A DNA stretch of 64,000 nt from Blautia sp. (GCA_026169535.1 JAPFCU010000071.1:80782-144781), one strand, 5' to 3'; positions 41,270 through 51,057 are shown, counted from the stretch's first letter. Notes: a model not told the origin generated them from the sequence alone. Program-made: numbers and translations.

Positions 41270-43506
41270 CTATAATCGATTGGAACTGCCGCGGATCGAA
41301 CGTTGGAACAACAGCCATGTACTGAGAAAATAACAGCCCAGCAGCAAAGCAAAAATTCCCACAGTTATGCCTGTTTGCCGCATTAAGGCTCTGCAGCCAA
41401 TATAAGCTGAGATTTCTGCAGAAACACTTTGAAGAAAATAACTGATCACAACAATTGCCACAGCAATTGCCGTTGCAATTGGCAGGCCAAACCAGACACC
41501 AAGCTGTTTTAGAACCAAAATATTCAGTTCCTTCTCTTCTACTCCCATTTTTCGCAGAACTGAAAATCGGTAATGATATTTTTCTGCATCTAAGAGCTGT
41601 TGGAGAGCCAGCACGGTAAGACACATAACCATCAGCACAACTGCACTGTAGATCAGGGACGCTTTTAGGATAAAATTAAGGGCAATTGTACGGTTCACTT
41701 CAGTGGTATGAATAGTTGTACTGTAGCCTGGCAGATTGTCTTTGCCAGGATCCTCTGGATAAGTACTTGCCAGAAGCTGTTCCAGCGCTTCTGCGGTTTT
41801 GAAGGATAATGGACGTTTGGTCATCACAAACCGGTTTCTCTGAACCGGCAGCAAAGCCTGTGCTGCTTTGTCAGGTATAATATACACCACATCCGTATAA
41901 AGATTATAGATGGATTCCCCTACAGGCTCCTGAAACACTGGGTTTTCACTGAGTTTCAGTGTGCCTGTGTCAGTTTCCAGTAAGCTGTGGACAGCGATGT
42001 AATCCTCAATATCTTTAACATCCGCTGCACGATGCCAGTGTGTGGCAAATTCATCTGACTTCAGGATGACTGGCTCATATCCCAACATTTCCCGAACAGC
42101 ATTATAATCCTTCAGTGCAATCGCTAACGGAGGAAAATCGTACTTTACCCGCTGGTGAAAAGAGTCTCGTTTTGGAAGATACTCTGAAAAAATCAGATCA
42201 TCCTCTATCGCAATTTGATTTTTTTCTATAAAATCAGTAATTTCGTCATAGTCTGTATCCGGAAGATTTTCCACTTCATAAACATTATTGTAGCGGCTTG
42301 AAATTTGAATATCATAGACAGCCCGACTGTCCAGATAACCCAGGCTCCATCCTGTCAGAACCGGCGCAATGACAAACAAGCAGATAGAAAAGGTCAATGT
42401 AACGCAAATTATAGTCATCGTTTTCGTATTGGTAACAAGCTTAGACGAAAGCTGTCCAAACAGAAATAAATTTGTATTGTGATATTTGCGGGACACTTTA
42501 GATTCTTTCCAGTACAGGAGCGCTTCATTAGATAAATAAATGATCGTGGAAATGATAAACAAAATATCTGCAATCCCAAACATTAAATATTGATTCAGGG
42601 TTGGAGCATCATATCCAAGAAAATAGGTGTTTTCCAATTTTGCAATGGAAAAAGTCGGTATGGCAGTCATGACTGCGCCAGCCAGAAGTCCACAGAGATA
42701 CCTGGAAAATCCTGTTTTTCTGCGTAAAAAAGCACCTGTTATTCCCCAAAGCAGAGTCAGCGAAGGAAAAACGATATTCCCCCAATACATGAGCTTAACA
42801 GGAAGCGGATGTCTGGAATCGAAATAGAAATAATATTTTACAGCCCCCACTTCCAGCATCCATAACAGCAGGATGCCATAGAAAATACAGATCATCGGCA
42901 TCCATCTGCTTTTATGAAGAGGTTTTTCATTCTGCCGGTTTGCCGTCATAAGCTCAATAATCCTGCTTTTATTGAGAATTCTGACATTCCCTATTCCAAC
43001 CAGAATCTGGCAAACAACAAAGAAGCCCACAGTCATCAGCACGGTATCTGGAAAAAAAGCCCAGGAAAAAGCGTATGGTTTCCCAAAAGATGCAAGCAGC
43101 ATGGCAGTAATAAACTGAGAGACAATCATCCCCAGAAGGATTCCCACCGACACAGAGAGTATGAGCAGAAAAAAAGTCTCGCTAAAAAAGAGCAGCCCTA
43201 TGGTTTTTTGTTCCATTCCCAAAGTTGCTTCAACGGCAAACTCCTTTTGTTTTTTCTCAGCATGAAACGATTGACATAGTGAATCAAAAACAACAAAAGC
43301 AGACTGACTCCGCAAATTGCCAGTTTCATGCCTCCGGCCAGCAGGGAAATGTTATATTCCGCACCAATGGTCGGATGATAGTACCTGCTGCTGACAGACA
43401 GAAACGCATAGAACAAGGTAACACAGACTGTCATGGTCACAATATAGATTGAATAGTCCTTCACAGACCGCTTTGCATTTTTGAAAACAAGCTTAGCGTA
43501 CATCAC
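41270..43506 (-). CDS. BceB-type FtsX ABC permease, encoded in two frames
   Basis: Two overlapping ORFs make one permease of about 745 aa. The first (43506-43198) gives the N-terminus, MMYAKLVFKNAKRSVKDYS, and helices 1-2. The second (from about 43249 down) continues EFAVEATLGMEQKTIGLLFF, which is the normal BceB sequence after helix 2, followed by about eight more helices and a large extracellular domain (about 330-590). The junction falls on A-AAA-AAC, where a -1 slip yields the full protein; a one-base deletion in the A run is the alternative. BceB-type permeases remove or sense bacitracin-like peptides with a dedicated ATPase. The long second ORF is otherwise intact. Confidence 0.75.
43249..43255 (-). 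other. A-AAA-AAC heptamer at the permease frame junction
   Basis: Minus strand, codon-phased as AGA AAA AAC in the upstream frame. This is a classical -1 slippery heptamer, and the -1 frame is exactly the one that encodes the rest of the permease. Confidence 0.6.
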
Positions 43507-44260
43507 TCAAACCTCCTCCCATCATGGTAAGGACATCCAGGATTTTTTCGAAGAAAATCTTTCGGGAGTCGCTTCCTTTGCGGATTTCCGTGAAGATTGC
43601 GCCATCCCGCAAAAAAAGGATGCGGCTTGCGTAGCTTGCCGAAAAAGCGTCATGTGTCACCATCAGGATCGTGGCTCCAAGCTCTTCGTTGATACTTTGG
43701 ATGGTGGATAACAGCATTTGAGACGAGTGACTGTCTAAGGCACCGGTGGGTTCATCTGCCAGGATCAGCTTAGGCTGATTGATAATAGCTCTGGCACAGG
43801 CACACCTTTGCTTCTGACCACCAGATACCTGATAGGGATATTTGTCCAGAATATCCATGATATTCAGCTTTCCGGCCATTTCCCGTACCCGCCCGTCAAT
43901 CTTGCCTGCCGGAACCTTGTTGATGGTCAGCGCCAGAGCTATATTTTCCGAAATAGTCAAAGTATCCAGCAGATTAAAATCCTGAAATATAAACCCCAGA
44001 TTTTCCCGACGAAACCGCGCGATCTGCTTTTCCTTTATTTCTGTAATATCTGTACCATCCAGATAGATATGTCCCGCACTGACCATATCAATGGTGGAAA
44101 TACAGTTGAGAAGGGTGGTCTTGCCTGAGCCGGAGGCTCCCATGATTCCTACAAGTTCCCCCTCCTGAACAGAAAAGCTGATGTCCTGGATTGCTTTTGT
44201 AACATTCCCGCCATTTCCGTAATATTTTTGGATATGATTCAGTTTCAAAATTTCTTTCAT
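43493..44260 (-). CDS. ABC transporter ATPase, BceA-like
   Basis: 255 aa from the ATG at 44260 (GAGGTG 6 bases upstream). One ABC domain: Walker A GASGSGKTT, Q-loop IFQDFNLLD, signature VSGGQKQRCACARA, Walker [14 protein letters not shown] and the H-loop MVTHDAF. The GALDS variant and the neighbouring FtsX permease with a long extracellular loop place it in the peptide-7 exporter (Bce) family, which handles bacitracin-like and lantibiotic peptides. It overlaps the permease start by 14 bp. Confidence 0.92.
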   Translation of the reverse strand: MKEILKLNHIQKYYGNGGNVTKAIQDISFSVQEGELVGIMGASGSGKTTLLNCISTIDMVSAGHIYLDGTDITEIKEKQIARFRRENLGFIFQDFNLLDTLTISENIALALTINKVPAGKIDGRVREMAGKLNIMDILDKYPYQVSGGQKQRCACARAIINQPKLILADEPTGALDSHSSQMLLSTIQSINEELGATILMVTHDAFSASYASRILFLRDGAIFTEIRKGSDSRKIFFEKILDVLTMMGGGLSDVR

Positions 44261-44318
44261 CTTTATCACCTCTGATCTCTATTGTAGAATAAAAACGTCT
44301 TTGTTTGTATCAGGTTTT

Positions 44319-44345
44319 CTTACAGAGTTCTAACAAAAATGTAAG
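44319..44345. promoter_or_regulatory. Inverted repeat upstream of the ABC genes, candidate BceR-type site
   Basis: CTTACA-N15-TGTAAG, centred about 58 bp before the likely start of transcription of the ATPase gene (a -10 TACAAT at 44286-44281 with a weak -35). Half-sites resemble the TnACA/TGTAA boxes reported for BceR-like regulators, but the spacing differs. Confidence 0.4.
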
Positions 44346-44375
44346 AAGTGCAGAACAATTTTCAGTTCTGCACTT
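44335..44375 (-). terminator. Stem-loop containing the kinase stop codon
   Basis: Minus strand: AAGTGCAGAAC pairs perfectly with GTTCTGCACTT (11 bp); the loop contains the TGA stop of the histidine kinase. CTTACATTTTTG follows. It separates the kinase from the ABC genes, which then have their own promoter. Confidence 0.65.
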
Positions 44376-45375
44376 CCTGGATCAGACAGTTGATGTGAAA
44401 AGAAAGGAAAACGGCTGTGCCCTGTTCCGACGACTTTACCGTAATACCAATACCCAGTTTTTCACAGAGACGTTTGCACAGGTACAGGCCGATTCCCGTG
44501 GACTGATGGATCAGTCGGCCATTCTGACCGGTAAATCCTTTTTCGAAGACACGAGAAAGATCGGATGCAGCAATCCCGATTCCGTTATCTTCCACTACAA
44601 GAATAATTTGATTCTGCTGCCTGCAGGCATAAATATGAAAGATTGGATTCTCTTTCCGATATTTAACCGCATTGGAAATCAATTGATTCAGAATGAACCG
44701 TACCCATTTTTCATCAGAATAAACCATATCCTGTATTTCCGCCACTTCCAGATGAACGCCACTTTGAAGCAGCATATATTTATTATCTGCAATCGCCTGA
44801 TGCACCACCTGGGACAGAGCTATTTCCCGGACAGAATAATCTTTCTCTGTATGTTCACTGCGTGCGTAATAAAGCGCCTGTTCGGTAAAGCGATTGGTCT
44901 TTTCCAGTTCCAGCAGAAGTTCTTTTGTCCAGGCCGTCCGGTGGTTTTCACACAGAAGTTTCATGGCAGTAATGGGCGTTTTGATTTCATGAATCCATTG
45001 CTCAATGTATTCTTTATACTCCAGGCGTTCCCGCTCGACCTCTCCAATCTGCTCCAACATGGATTTTCCGGCCATTTTCAAAAGTTGATAGTAAACCTGG
45101 TCCTCAGCCTGTTCCGGCAGTTCCATAACTTCGGAAATAAGATATCTCTCTGAAAGCTGTTCCGCCATAGCCAGAAGTTTTTTCATTTGCCGTTTTCGTT
45201 TCCAGTAAGTAAAAGTAAGTCCAGACAACAAAATCAATGTCCAGACAGTCAGAATCAATACTACGGCAGAAACAGAATTGCCGCAGGCCATCAGAAATAC
45301 AGTAAGTGCAGCCATACAGACCAGATTTGTCAAAAGAAATGGCAGCCTGTTTTTCCAATATTGTATGCTGTTCAT
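44362..45375 (-). CDS. Intramembrane-sensing histidine kinase, BceS-like
   Basis: 337 aa. Two N-terminal transmembrane helices with almost no loop between them (about 12-30 and 35-52), so no extracellular sensor. This is the hallmark of Bce-type kinases that receive the signal from the ABC permease. The DHp His is in WIHEIKTPITAMKLL near residue 128. The ATPase domain has NQLISNAVKY (N box), DNGIGI, and STGIGLYLCKRL (G boxes). The start codon overlaps the response regulator stop (ATGA). Cognate partners are the response regulator upstream and the ABC genes downstream. Confidence 0.93.
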   Translation of the reverse strand: MNSIQYWKNRLPFLLTNLVCMAALTVFLMACGNSVSAVVLILTVWTLILLSGLTFTYWKRKRQMKKLLAMAEQLSERYLISEVMELPEQAEDQVYYQLLKMAGKSMLEQIGEVERERLEYKEYIEQWIHEIKTPITAMKLLCENHRTAWTKELLLELEKTNRFTEQALYYARSEHTEKDYSVREIALSQVVHQAIADNKYMLLQSGVHLEVAEIQDMVYSDEKWVRFILNQLISNAVKYRKENPIFHIYACRQQNQIILVVEDNGIGIAASDLSRVFEKGFTGQNGRLIHQSTGIGLYLCKRLCEKLGIGITVKSSEQGTAVFLSFHINCLIQEVQN

Positions 45376-46040
45376 ATTGTGTACCCCTGCCGATGCTTAG
45401 TCTTTATAAAATCTCTCAAACCGATGCCCGTCAGCTTCTCCCGGATGCGGTTGATATTGACGCTCAAAGCGTTATCATCTACATATAGCTGATTGTCCCA
45501 CAAGTATTCAATCATATCTCCGCGAGAACAGATTTTTCCTCCGTTCCTGAAAAGGTAATAGAGAATTTTTAATTCGTTTTTGGTAAGTTCTACCCTCTGC
45601 CCATTATAATCCAGACTGCTGGATTCCAGATGCAGCACTGCATCTCCATAGACGATCTGTTCTCGTTGCTGTGCCGGATAGGCTTTTTTCAGCAGAGAAG
45701 CAATCTTGGCAAGCAAAATGGCTGTGTTATAGGGCTTTGTGATAAAAGCGTCTCCTCCAAGCATAATACTGTTTAATTCATCCATATCCGTAGTACAGCT
45801 TGTTACAAAAATAATCGGCACTTGAGAAAAAGTGCGGATCTGTGAACAGAGGGAAAATCCGCTGGTTCCAGGCAGCTTGATGTCCAGTAAGATCAAGTGT
45901 GGATGATCTGCTTTGACCCGGTCAATCACACCAGAAAAATCCTCCGGAGCCGCTATTTCATAGCTGTTGCTTTTCAGAAGCGTTTTCAATTCATTCCGTA
46001 TCAACGGATTATCTTCGATTATCATTATTTTTTCTTTCAT
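45372..46040 (-). CDS. OmpR-family response regulator, BceR-like
   Basis: 222 aa. Receiver domain (1-115) with acidic pocket IIEDN, phospho-Asp in LILLDIKLPGTSG near 52, and the Lys in FITKPYN. The C-terminal winged helix (about 125-220) ends with INRIREKL, the DNA-recognition region, and KTKHRQGYTI. GGAGG lies 5 bases before the ATG. First gene of the RSAB-ordered Bce-type module; probably activates the downstream ATPase-permease pair. Confidence 0.93.
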   Translation of the reverse strand: MKEKIMIIEDNPLIRNELKTLLKSNSYEIAAPEDFSGVIDRVKADHPHLILLDIKLPGTSGFSLCSQIRTFSQVPIIFVTSCTTDMDELNSIMLGGDAFITKPYNTAILLAKIASLLKKAYPAQQREQIVYGDAVLHLESSSLDYNGQRVELTKNELKILYYLFRNGGKICSRGDMIEYLWDNQLYVDDNALSVNINRIREKLTGIGLRDFIKTKHRQGYTI

Positions 46041-46126
46041 ATCAGCCTCCGTAATAATATAAAACAGCTGTTCTTGCTTCCACTGACATTCCTATCAGGC
46101 AATTATAAAAGCACCGCTTTCTCTAA

Positions 46127-48457
46127 TCACCATTCATTAACAGCTTCTGTAATTTCCATGCTGCAGATCCGCTTTGCCGGCACATATACTGCTGCTGCAG
46201 CAGAGACAATGCCAAACACCACCGTAATGCCAATCAGGGTTATTGGCAGGGTCCATGGTGTTCCAAAGTATCTCGTAAGCAGTCTGGTATGCAAAAACCA
46301 ACTTAACGGAATTCCTGTACTGCAGCCAACTATAAGTCCTGACGCAGTGTAAGTAAAGGCTTCTGCTGCAATCATTCGCGTAAGCTGTTTTCTGTCCATG
46401 CCAACTGCCCGCATAGCACCATATTGTTTCTTACGGGCAGTGACACTCATAGAAATGCTGTTGATTATATGAAACAATGTGATCATTGCAAGAATCGCCA
46501 GAAAACTATACACAATAAAGACAGAGGCTGCATAAGTTGCGTGATCCTGCTTATTCCTTTCGCGCATATCTTCAAAGATCACATCTCTTCCAGCAAGATT
46601 TTCAATCTTCTTTATCGATTCGTCTGATGCATTTTCCTGCAACTGTACACCGATCAAACTATAATTTTCTTTGCCTGTAAGTCTGGCAAAAGTTTCCTGA
46701 GAACAGATCACACTATACTCACTGGGGTATATCCCATCAGACACAGCACATGCAATTTTAAGCTTCTGTCCTGCTATTTCAATGATATCTCCAACTTTTA
46801 ATGGATTATCTTTATTTAAAACAGTCATAACCTGATCGCTGTTTCCATGGATTTCTGACAGATCGCCCTGTACAAGACATTCCTGTGCACTGTCCAAAAG
46901 ATATTCACTGTAGGATATCAGATTCACATAATCAATTCCCTGACTTGAGGATGCAGCAGAAACTTTTTCCATATATGCACTTCCAAAAACATGCTCTACT
47001 CCTGGAACAGAGAGAATACTGTCCTCTAGCGCCGGACTCAATATCTGTTCATTTGCATATCCGGTAAACGTAATATCCGGCTGCCACGACCTCAATGACG
47101 GGAGAAGTGCCTGTGCAAAATCCAATCCCACCGAAAAGCTAAAAAATAAAATAACACTGAGTGAAAAACTGAAAGTCATCAGTATCCAGTTTTTTTTAGG
47201 AGTAAACGCATGATGAATGCCCAGGACTTTTTCCACTTTCCCTAAATCCAGGTTTACAGTATGGCCTGCAAAAGATGTCGAATCCACATTGCCGGAAACT
47301 GCGGCCACAGGAGAAACTCTGGCTGCACGTCTGGCTGGTGACTGTGCTGCCAGAAGAACCGTAACAACGCCTACTGCTGCCCCGCTGAGCAGCCCAATCG
47401 GACTGACTGCCAAAACTGGCATGGAGCTGAATTCACCACCAATCCCATAACGCAGCATTATACATATTCCCCAACTGATCATTATTCCTGCAAATAAACC
47501 AACAGGAACAGCAGTTTTGCACCAGTTTAAAGCCTCAAAACGCACATAACGGATAATTTGTTTACGACTTGCCCCAATACAGCGCAGCATACCAAAAAAC
47601 TTTATCCTTTGTGCCACATTACTGTTCATACTTCCGGAAATCATCAGTATACCGGCCATCAATACCAGTATAAACAGGATTATCGCCAATCCATAGATAT
47701 TTTTCACAGACTCACTGCTGCTTTGTCCTGTCAGTCCCATAACTGCAGTATTCTCAGAAATACTTTCTCCTGAGAGATGATACTGTTGTTTTAATTCCTT
47801 AATTGCACCAGAAGCCTTTGACGCGTCCTGAAACTGAACATAACAGACTGGATCCGTCTCCGTTTTATTTTCTTCCATAAGAGCGCCAAATTCACTTCGT
47901 GTCATATACACGGCAACAAGATAGGTCTGTCCCCTGTAATCATCTTTATTATCTGAGCCGAATCCTGAAATAATAAATTCAGTATCTCCGGCAGGAGTCT
48001 GCAGCGTTATCCTGTCTCCAAGAGATACATCCAGGGCAGTCTTTGCGTTGGAGCTAAGCATAATTTCCCTGTCATTTTGTGGAAGAACTCCTTCTTCAAG
48101 AGCATTGGAAAGCTGGCTTAAATAGATATTATCAGTCCCGTATAAAGCGGCTTTTTTCTCTCCGATATAGTATGGCTGATCTGCGTCAGAATTAAATTCT
48201 TCCACCCAGCCGACACCTGCAGTATCAGAACGCTGGCTGATCTCCTGTCCCATACTCTGGGAGATATTTTCCAGTCTGATGTGCCAGTTCCCATGTTTTT
48301 CCTGAAGTTCACTGCTCTTTGTCCGGATAAACATATCAGCCGTACTGAAAACCGTTGTCACAAGCAGTACAGAAATAATAATACACAGAATTGTCATTCG
48401 GTTCTGTCTTTTTCTTACTTTTGCTGAAATTGGAATAAGGCTTAAGTAACTTCTCAC
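46127..48457 (-). CDS. FtsX-domain ABC permease
   Basis: 776 aa from a GTG at 48457 (GGGAGG 8 bases upstream), overlapping the ATPase stop by 4 bp (GTGA). N-terminal helix (about 18-40), an extracytoplasmic domain, three helices with an FtsX domain (about 255-385), a further helix at about 435, a second extracytoplasmic domain, and a C-terminal FtsX domain with three helices (about 650-770). The double-FtsX plan is that of MacB/LolCE-like mechano-transmission exporters. Together with its ATPase it may export or sense a peptide; the substrate is unknown. No frame breaks. Confidence 0.88.
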   Translation of the reverse strand: MRSYLSLIPISAKVRKRQNRMTILCIIISVLLVTTVFSTADMFIRTKSSELQEKHGNWHIRLENISQSMGQEISQRSDTAGVGWVEEFNSDADQPYYIGEKKAALYGTDNIYLSQLSNALEEGVLPQNDREIMLSSNAKTALDVSLGDRITLQTPAGDTEFIISGFGSDNKDDYRGQTYLVAVYMTRSEFGALMEENKTETDPVCYVQFQDASKASGAIKELKQQYHLSGESISENTAVMGLTGQSSSESVKNIYGLAIILFILVLMAGILMISGSMNSNVAQRIKFFGMLRCIGASRKQIIRYVRFEALNWCKTAVPVGLFAGIMISWGICIMLRYGIGGEFSSMPVLAVSPIGLLSGAAVGVVTVLLAAQSPARRAARVSPVAAVSGNVDSTSFAGHTVNLDLGKVEKVLGIHHAFTPKKNWILMTFSFSLSVILFFSFSVGLDFAQALLPSLRSWQPDITFTGYANEQILSPALEDSILSVPGVEHVFGSAYMEKVSAASSSQGIDYVNLISYSEYLLDSAQECLVQGDLSEIHGNSDQVMTVLNKDNPLKVGDIIEIAGQKLKIACAVSDGIYPSEYSVICSQETFARLTGKENYSLIGVQLQENASDESIKKIENLAGRDVIFEDMRERNKQDHATYAASVFIVYSFLAILAMITLFHIINSISMSVTARKKQYGAMRAVGMDRKQLTRMIAAEAFTYTASGLIVGCSTGIPLSWFLHTRLLTRYFGTPWTLPITLIGITVVFGIVSAAAAVYVPAKRICSMEITEAVNEW

Positions 48458-49137
48458 TCCCGACACCTCCCGAAATCTGTCAGTACACCATCTGATACCT
48501 GAAGTACCCTGTCAGATGTTTGTGCGATACTGCGGTTATGCGTGATCATGAGAATCGTCTGCTGGTATTTTTTTGATGCCTTTTTCAATAAAGCGATCAC
48601 TTCGCGGCTGTTTTGTGTATCCAGATTTCCGGTAGGCTCATCAGCCAGAATCAGAGCAGGGCGGGTGATCAGCGCGCGGCCAATAGCCACTCTCTGCTGC
48701 TGGCCTCCTGAAAGCTGACTAGGAAGATGCTTCCGTCTTTCTTTCAGATTCAGCACCGTAAGCAATTCCTCCAGATATTCTTTGTCCGGCTTTTGGTAAT
48801 CCAACAACAGCGGAAAAATAATATTCTGCTCTACGGTAAGTTCCGGAATAAGGTTAAATGCCTGGAAAATAAATCCAATGTTTCTCCGGCGGAATACGGT
48901 AAGTTTCTGTTCATTCATGGAAAAAATATCTTTGCCGTCAATAAATACCTTACCTGATGTAGGCAGATCAAGCGCGCCTATCATATTCAGCAGTGTACTT
49001 TTTCCCGAACCGCTTTCCCCGATAATCGCTGCATACTCCCCTTTTGGGACAGAAAAATTAATGTTTTTCAATGCCTTTACAGCAGTTTCACCACTGCCGT
49101 AGATCTTACAAATGTTTTTAACTTCTAATAAATTCAT
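48454..49137 (-). CDS. ABC transporter ATPase, MacB/LolD-like
   Basis: 227 aa. Walker [11 protein letters not shown]-loop IFQAFNLI, signature [15 protein letters not shown], Walker [14 protein letters not shown] and H-loop MITHNRS. This is the branch that partners FtsX-type permeases. GAGGTG lies 7 bases before the ATG. The gene is 107 bp after the second histidine kinase and has its own promoter-like region carrying direct repeats. Confidence 0.93.
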   Translation of the reverse strand: MNLLEVKNICKIYGSGETAVKALKNINFSVPKGEYAAIIGESGSGKSTLLNMIGALDLPTSGKVFIDGKDIFSMNEQKLTVFRRRNIGFIFQAFNLIPELTVEQNIIFPLLLDYQKPDKEYLEELLTVLNLKERRKHLPSQLSGGQQQRVAIGRALITRPALILADEPTGNLDTQNSREVIALLKKASKKYQQTILMITHNRSIAQTSDRVLQVSDGVLTDFGRCRE

Positions 49138-49172
49138 AGTGCTGCACCTCTTTCTTAATTACTTTTTCATAC

Positions 49173-49190
49173 AGACAGATTTATCTGTCT
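49173..49190. other. Perfect 8-bp inverted repeat in the ATPase leader
   Basis: AGACAGAT-TT-ATCTGTCT, 36 bp before the ATPase start, with a further GTCT copy beside it. No T run on either strand, so a leader hairpin or operator rather than a terminator. Confidence 0.45.
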
Positions 49191-49231
49191 TTGTCTGCAA
49201 TTGAAAGGATAGCACCCAAACATTACAGCAA

Positions 49232-49259
49232 GCCTACACACAGCCTACAATTTTGTAGG
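49232..49259 (-). promoter_or_regulatory. Tandem TGTAGGC repeats plus dyad, candidate response-regulator site
   Basis: Minus strand: TGTAGGC occurs twice, 11 bp apart, one helical turn, as OmpR-type regulators like. The first copy is also half of the dyad CCTACA-N4-TGTAGG. A promoter TTGTAG-N17-TGTAAT overlaps. The dyad spans the kinase stop codon. Confidence 0.5.
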
Positions 49260-50282
49260 ATTTAAAAAATTTATAGTAAAAATTGTACCTTTTCCCAATT
49301 CACTGTCAACTTCGATCATACCTCCATGTGCCTCTACAATTGCTTTAGCAAGGGGTAATCCAAGGCCGATTCCCTGCTTGTCCTTAGAAAAGCGACTTCG
49401 ATAAAATCGTTTAAAAATGTGATGCAGATCTTCCGGATGGATGCCGAAGCCATTATCTTTCACCATGATCTGAACGCCGGAAGAAAGCTCTTTCCATTCA
49501 ATAGAAACAAACTCTCCCTGTTTTGTATGGTCAAGGGCATTCTTTACAATGTTATCTATGGCTTCTGTGAGCCAGTCACGGTCACAATTCAAAAAAACCG
49601 TATCAGTTCCAGACAAAGTCACTTTCTTCTGCTCCTGCCTGGCTCGGTATAAAACATGCAGTTCAACATCCCTCATCATATCAGCCACATTCTCTACAGA
49701 TTTTTCAATCACAACAGATCCTGCATCCAGTCTTGTTATCTTGAGAAGATTTTGTACCAACGTTTCAATACGATCAAGCTCCTGCTCAGACAGCTCTGCA
49801 AACTCCTTTACGGTTGAAGATGCTTCTGCTTCCTCCTGAAGTAAACCATTGTAAATATTCAGCGCTGCCAAAGGTGTTTTTAACTGATGGGAGATATCTG
49901 AAATGGTATTTTTTAAAAACTCTTTTTCCCTTACTTCATTTAACGCATGAGCATTTAGCGCTTCCGCCATACAATTGACAGAATGAAACAGGTGATACAG
50001 TTCACCTTCCTGATCGCATTCAATCCGTGCATCCGTATCTCCATCCAGATACGCATGAATCTGTGATACTGCCTGTTCCATCAACTTATTTTGTTTTTTA
50101 AAATATCGGACAAAAACAATCCATAATGCTCCCATTATAAATATTGAAAGAACCAGCAATAACAGAGAAACTTTTGAACACATCAGATAAACACAGACTT
50201 CCGCTAATACAGTAAACACTGTCAGAACAGCTGATAAGGCAAGAAAAAATTTTTTTATATCCTGATTTACAAATATTTTCAT
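49245..50282 (-). CDS. Sensor histidine kinase
   Basis: 345 aa. Two helices with a very short loop (about 12-32 and 36-56), a HAMP-like linker, then the DHp domain with the phospho-His in DISHQLKTPLAALN near residue 131, and the ATPase domain with DNIVKNALDH, DNGFGIHPED and GIGLGLPLAKAI. The absence of an extracellular domain again suggests membrane-interface sensing or signalling through the ABC permease. The start has GAGG at 5 bases. The stop codon lies inside a small dyad. Confidence 0.92.
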   Translation of the reverse strand: MKIFVNQDIKKFFLALSAVLTVFTVLAEVCVYLMCSKVSLLLLVLSIFIMGALWIVFVRYFKKQNKLMEQAVSQIHAYLDGDTDARIECDQEGELYHLFHSVNCMAEALNAHALNEVREKEFLKNTISDISHQLKTPLAALNIYNGLLQEEAEASSTVKEFAELSEQELDRIETLVQNLLKITRLDAGSVVIEKSVENVADMMRDVELHVLYRARQEQKKVTLSGTDTVFLNCDRDWLTEAIDNIVKNALDHTKQGEFVSIEWKELSSGVQIMVKDNGFGIHPEDLHHIFKRFYRSRFSKDKQGIGLGLPLAKAIVEAHGGMIEVDSELGKGTIFTINFLNPTKL

Positions 50283-50289
50283 AACAGCC

Positions 50290-50976
50290 TCAATCTATCA
50301 CATTCCATTTATAGCCCATACCTCTGACCGTCAGCAGCATTTTCGGTTCACCGGGATTGTCCTCGATTTTTATTCTCAGCCTGCGAATATATACCGTCAG
50401 AGTACTGCTGTCAATATAATTTCCATTACAGTCCCATAACCTGTCCAATATCTGCTCTTTGGTAAGAACCACATTAGGATTTCTCATAAACAGGCAAAGA
50501 AGCTTGTATTCTGCCGCTGTCAGTTCCAGTAACCGGTCATTTTTGAATGCCTGTCCCTGTAATAGATGTACCTTGATTCCATTTGACTGCAGCATGGTGT
50601 CTTCTGTACTGAAATCTTTTGCCCGTCTGAGCAGCGCATTGACCCTGGATATCAGTACCCCCAGTTTAAATGGTTTTGTAATGTAGTCGTCACCGCCAAT
50701 ATCCAGACCCATAATTATATCTATTTCTTCATCGGCTGCTGTCAAAAATATAATCGGCACTTTCGATGTCTGTCTTACCTTTTTACAAAATTCAAATCCG
50801 GTACCATCGGGAAGTGATACGTCTAAAACCAGCAGATCATACTTTCCATCCGCCCAAAGGTTTTCTGCCTCTTTGAGCGTCCTGGCAACGACCAGTTCAA
50901 ATCCTTGTTTTTTTAATGCAAAGGTAAGCCCGTTGACCAGACTCAGGTCATCTTCTATCAATAATATATTATTCAT
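50290..50976 (-). CDS. OmpR-family response regulator
   Basis: 228 aa from the ATG at 50976 (GGAG 6 bases upstream); the track adds four residues. Receiver domain with IEDD, phospho-Asp in LLVLDVSLPDGTG near 52, and Lys in YITKPFK. The C-terminal winged helix includes SSTLTVYIRRLRIKIEDN and TVRGMGYKW. It is 7 bp from its kinase. Likely controls the adjacent ATPase-permease pair through the tandem TGTAGGC sites. Confidence 0.93.
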   Translation of the reverse strand: MNNILLIEDDLSLVNGLTFALKKQGFELVVARTLKEAENLWADGKYDLLVLDVSLPDGTGFEFCKKVRQTSKVPIIFLTAADEEIDIIMGLDIGGDDYITKPFKLGVLISRVNALLRRAKDFSTEDTMLQSNGIKVHLLQGQAFKNDRLLELTAAEYKLLCLFMRNPNVVLTKEQILDRLWDCNGNYIDSSTLTVYIRRLRIKIEDNPGEPKMLLTVRGMGYKWNVID

Positions 50977-51016
50977 AGTACTCTCCATTTTTACATTATG
51001 TCAATGTCTTTAAAGG

Positions 51017-51047
51017 ATAAAAGGCTTCCGCTTTTAGCGCGGAAGCC
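51017..51047 (-). terminator. Rho-independent terminator of the his operon
   Basis: Minus strand: GGCTTCCGC / GCGGAAGCC, 9-bp stem with a 7-base loop, then TTTTATCC. It begins 10 bp after the stop of the beta-propeller gene. Confidence 0.85.
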
Positions 51048-51057
51048 TCCCGATGAA

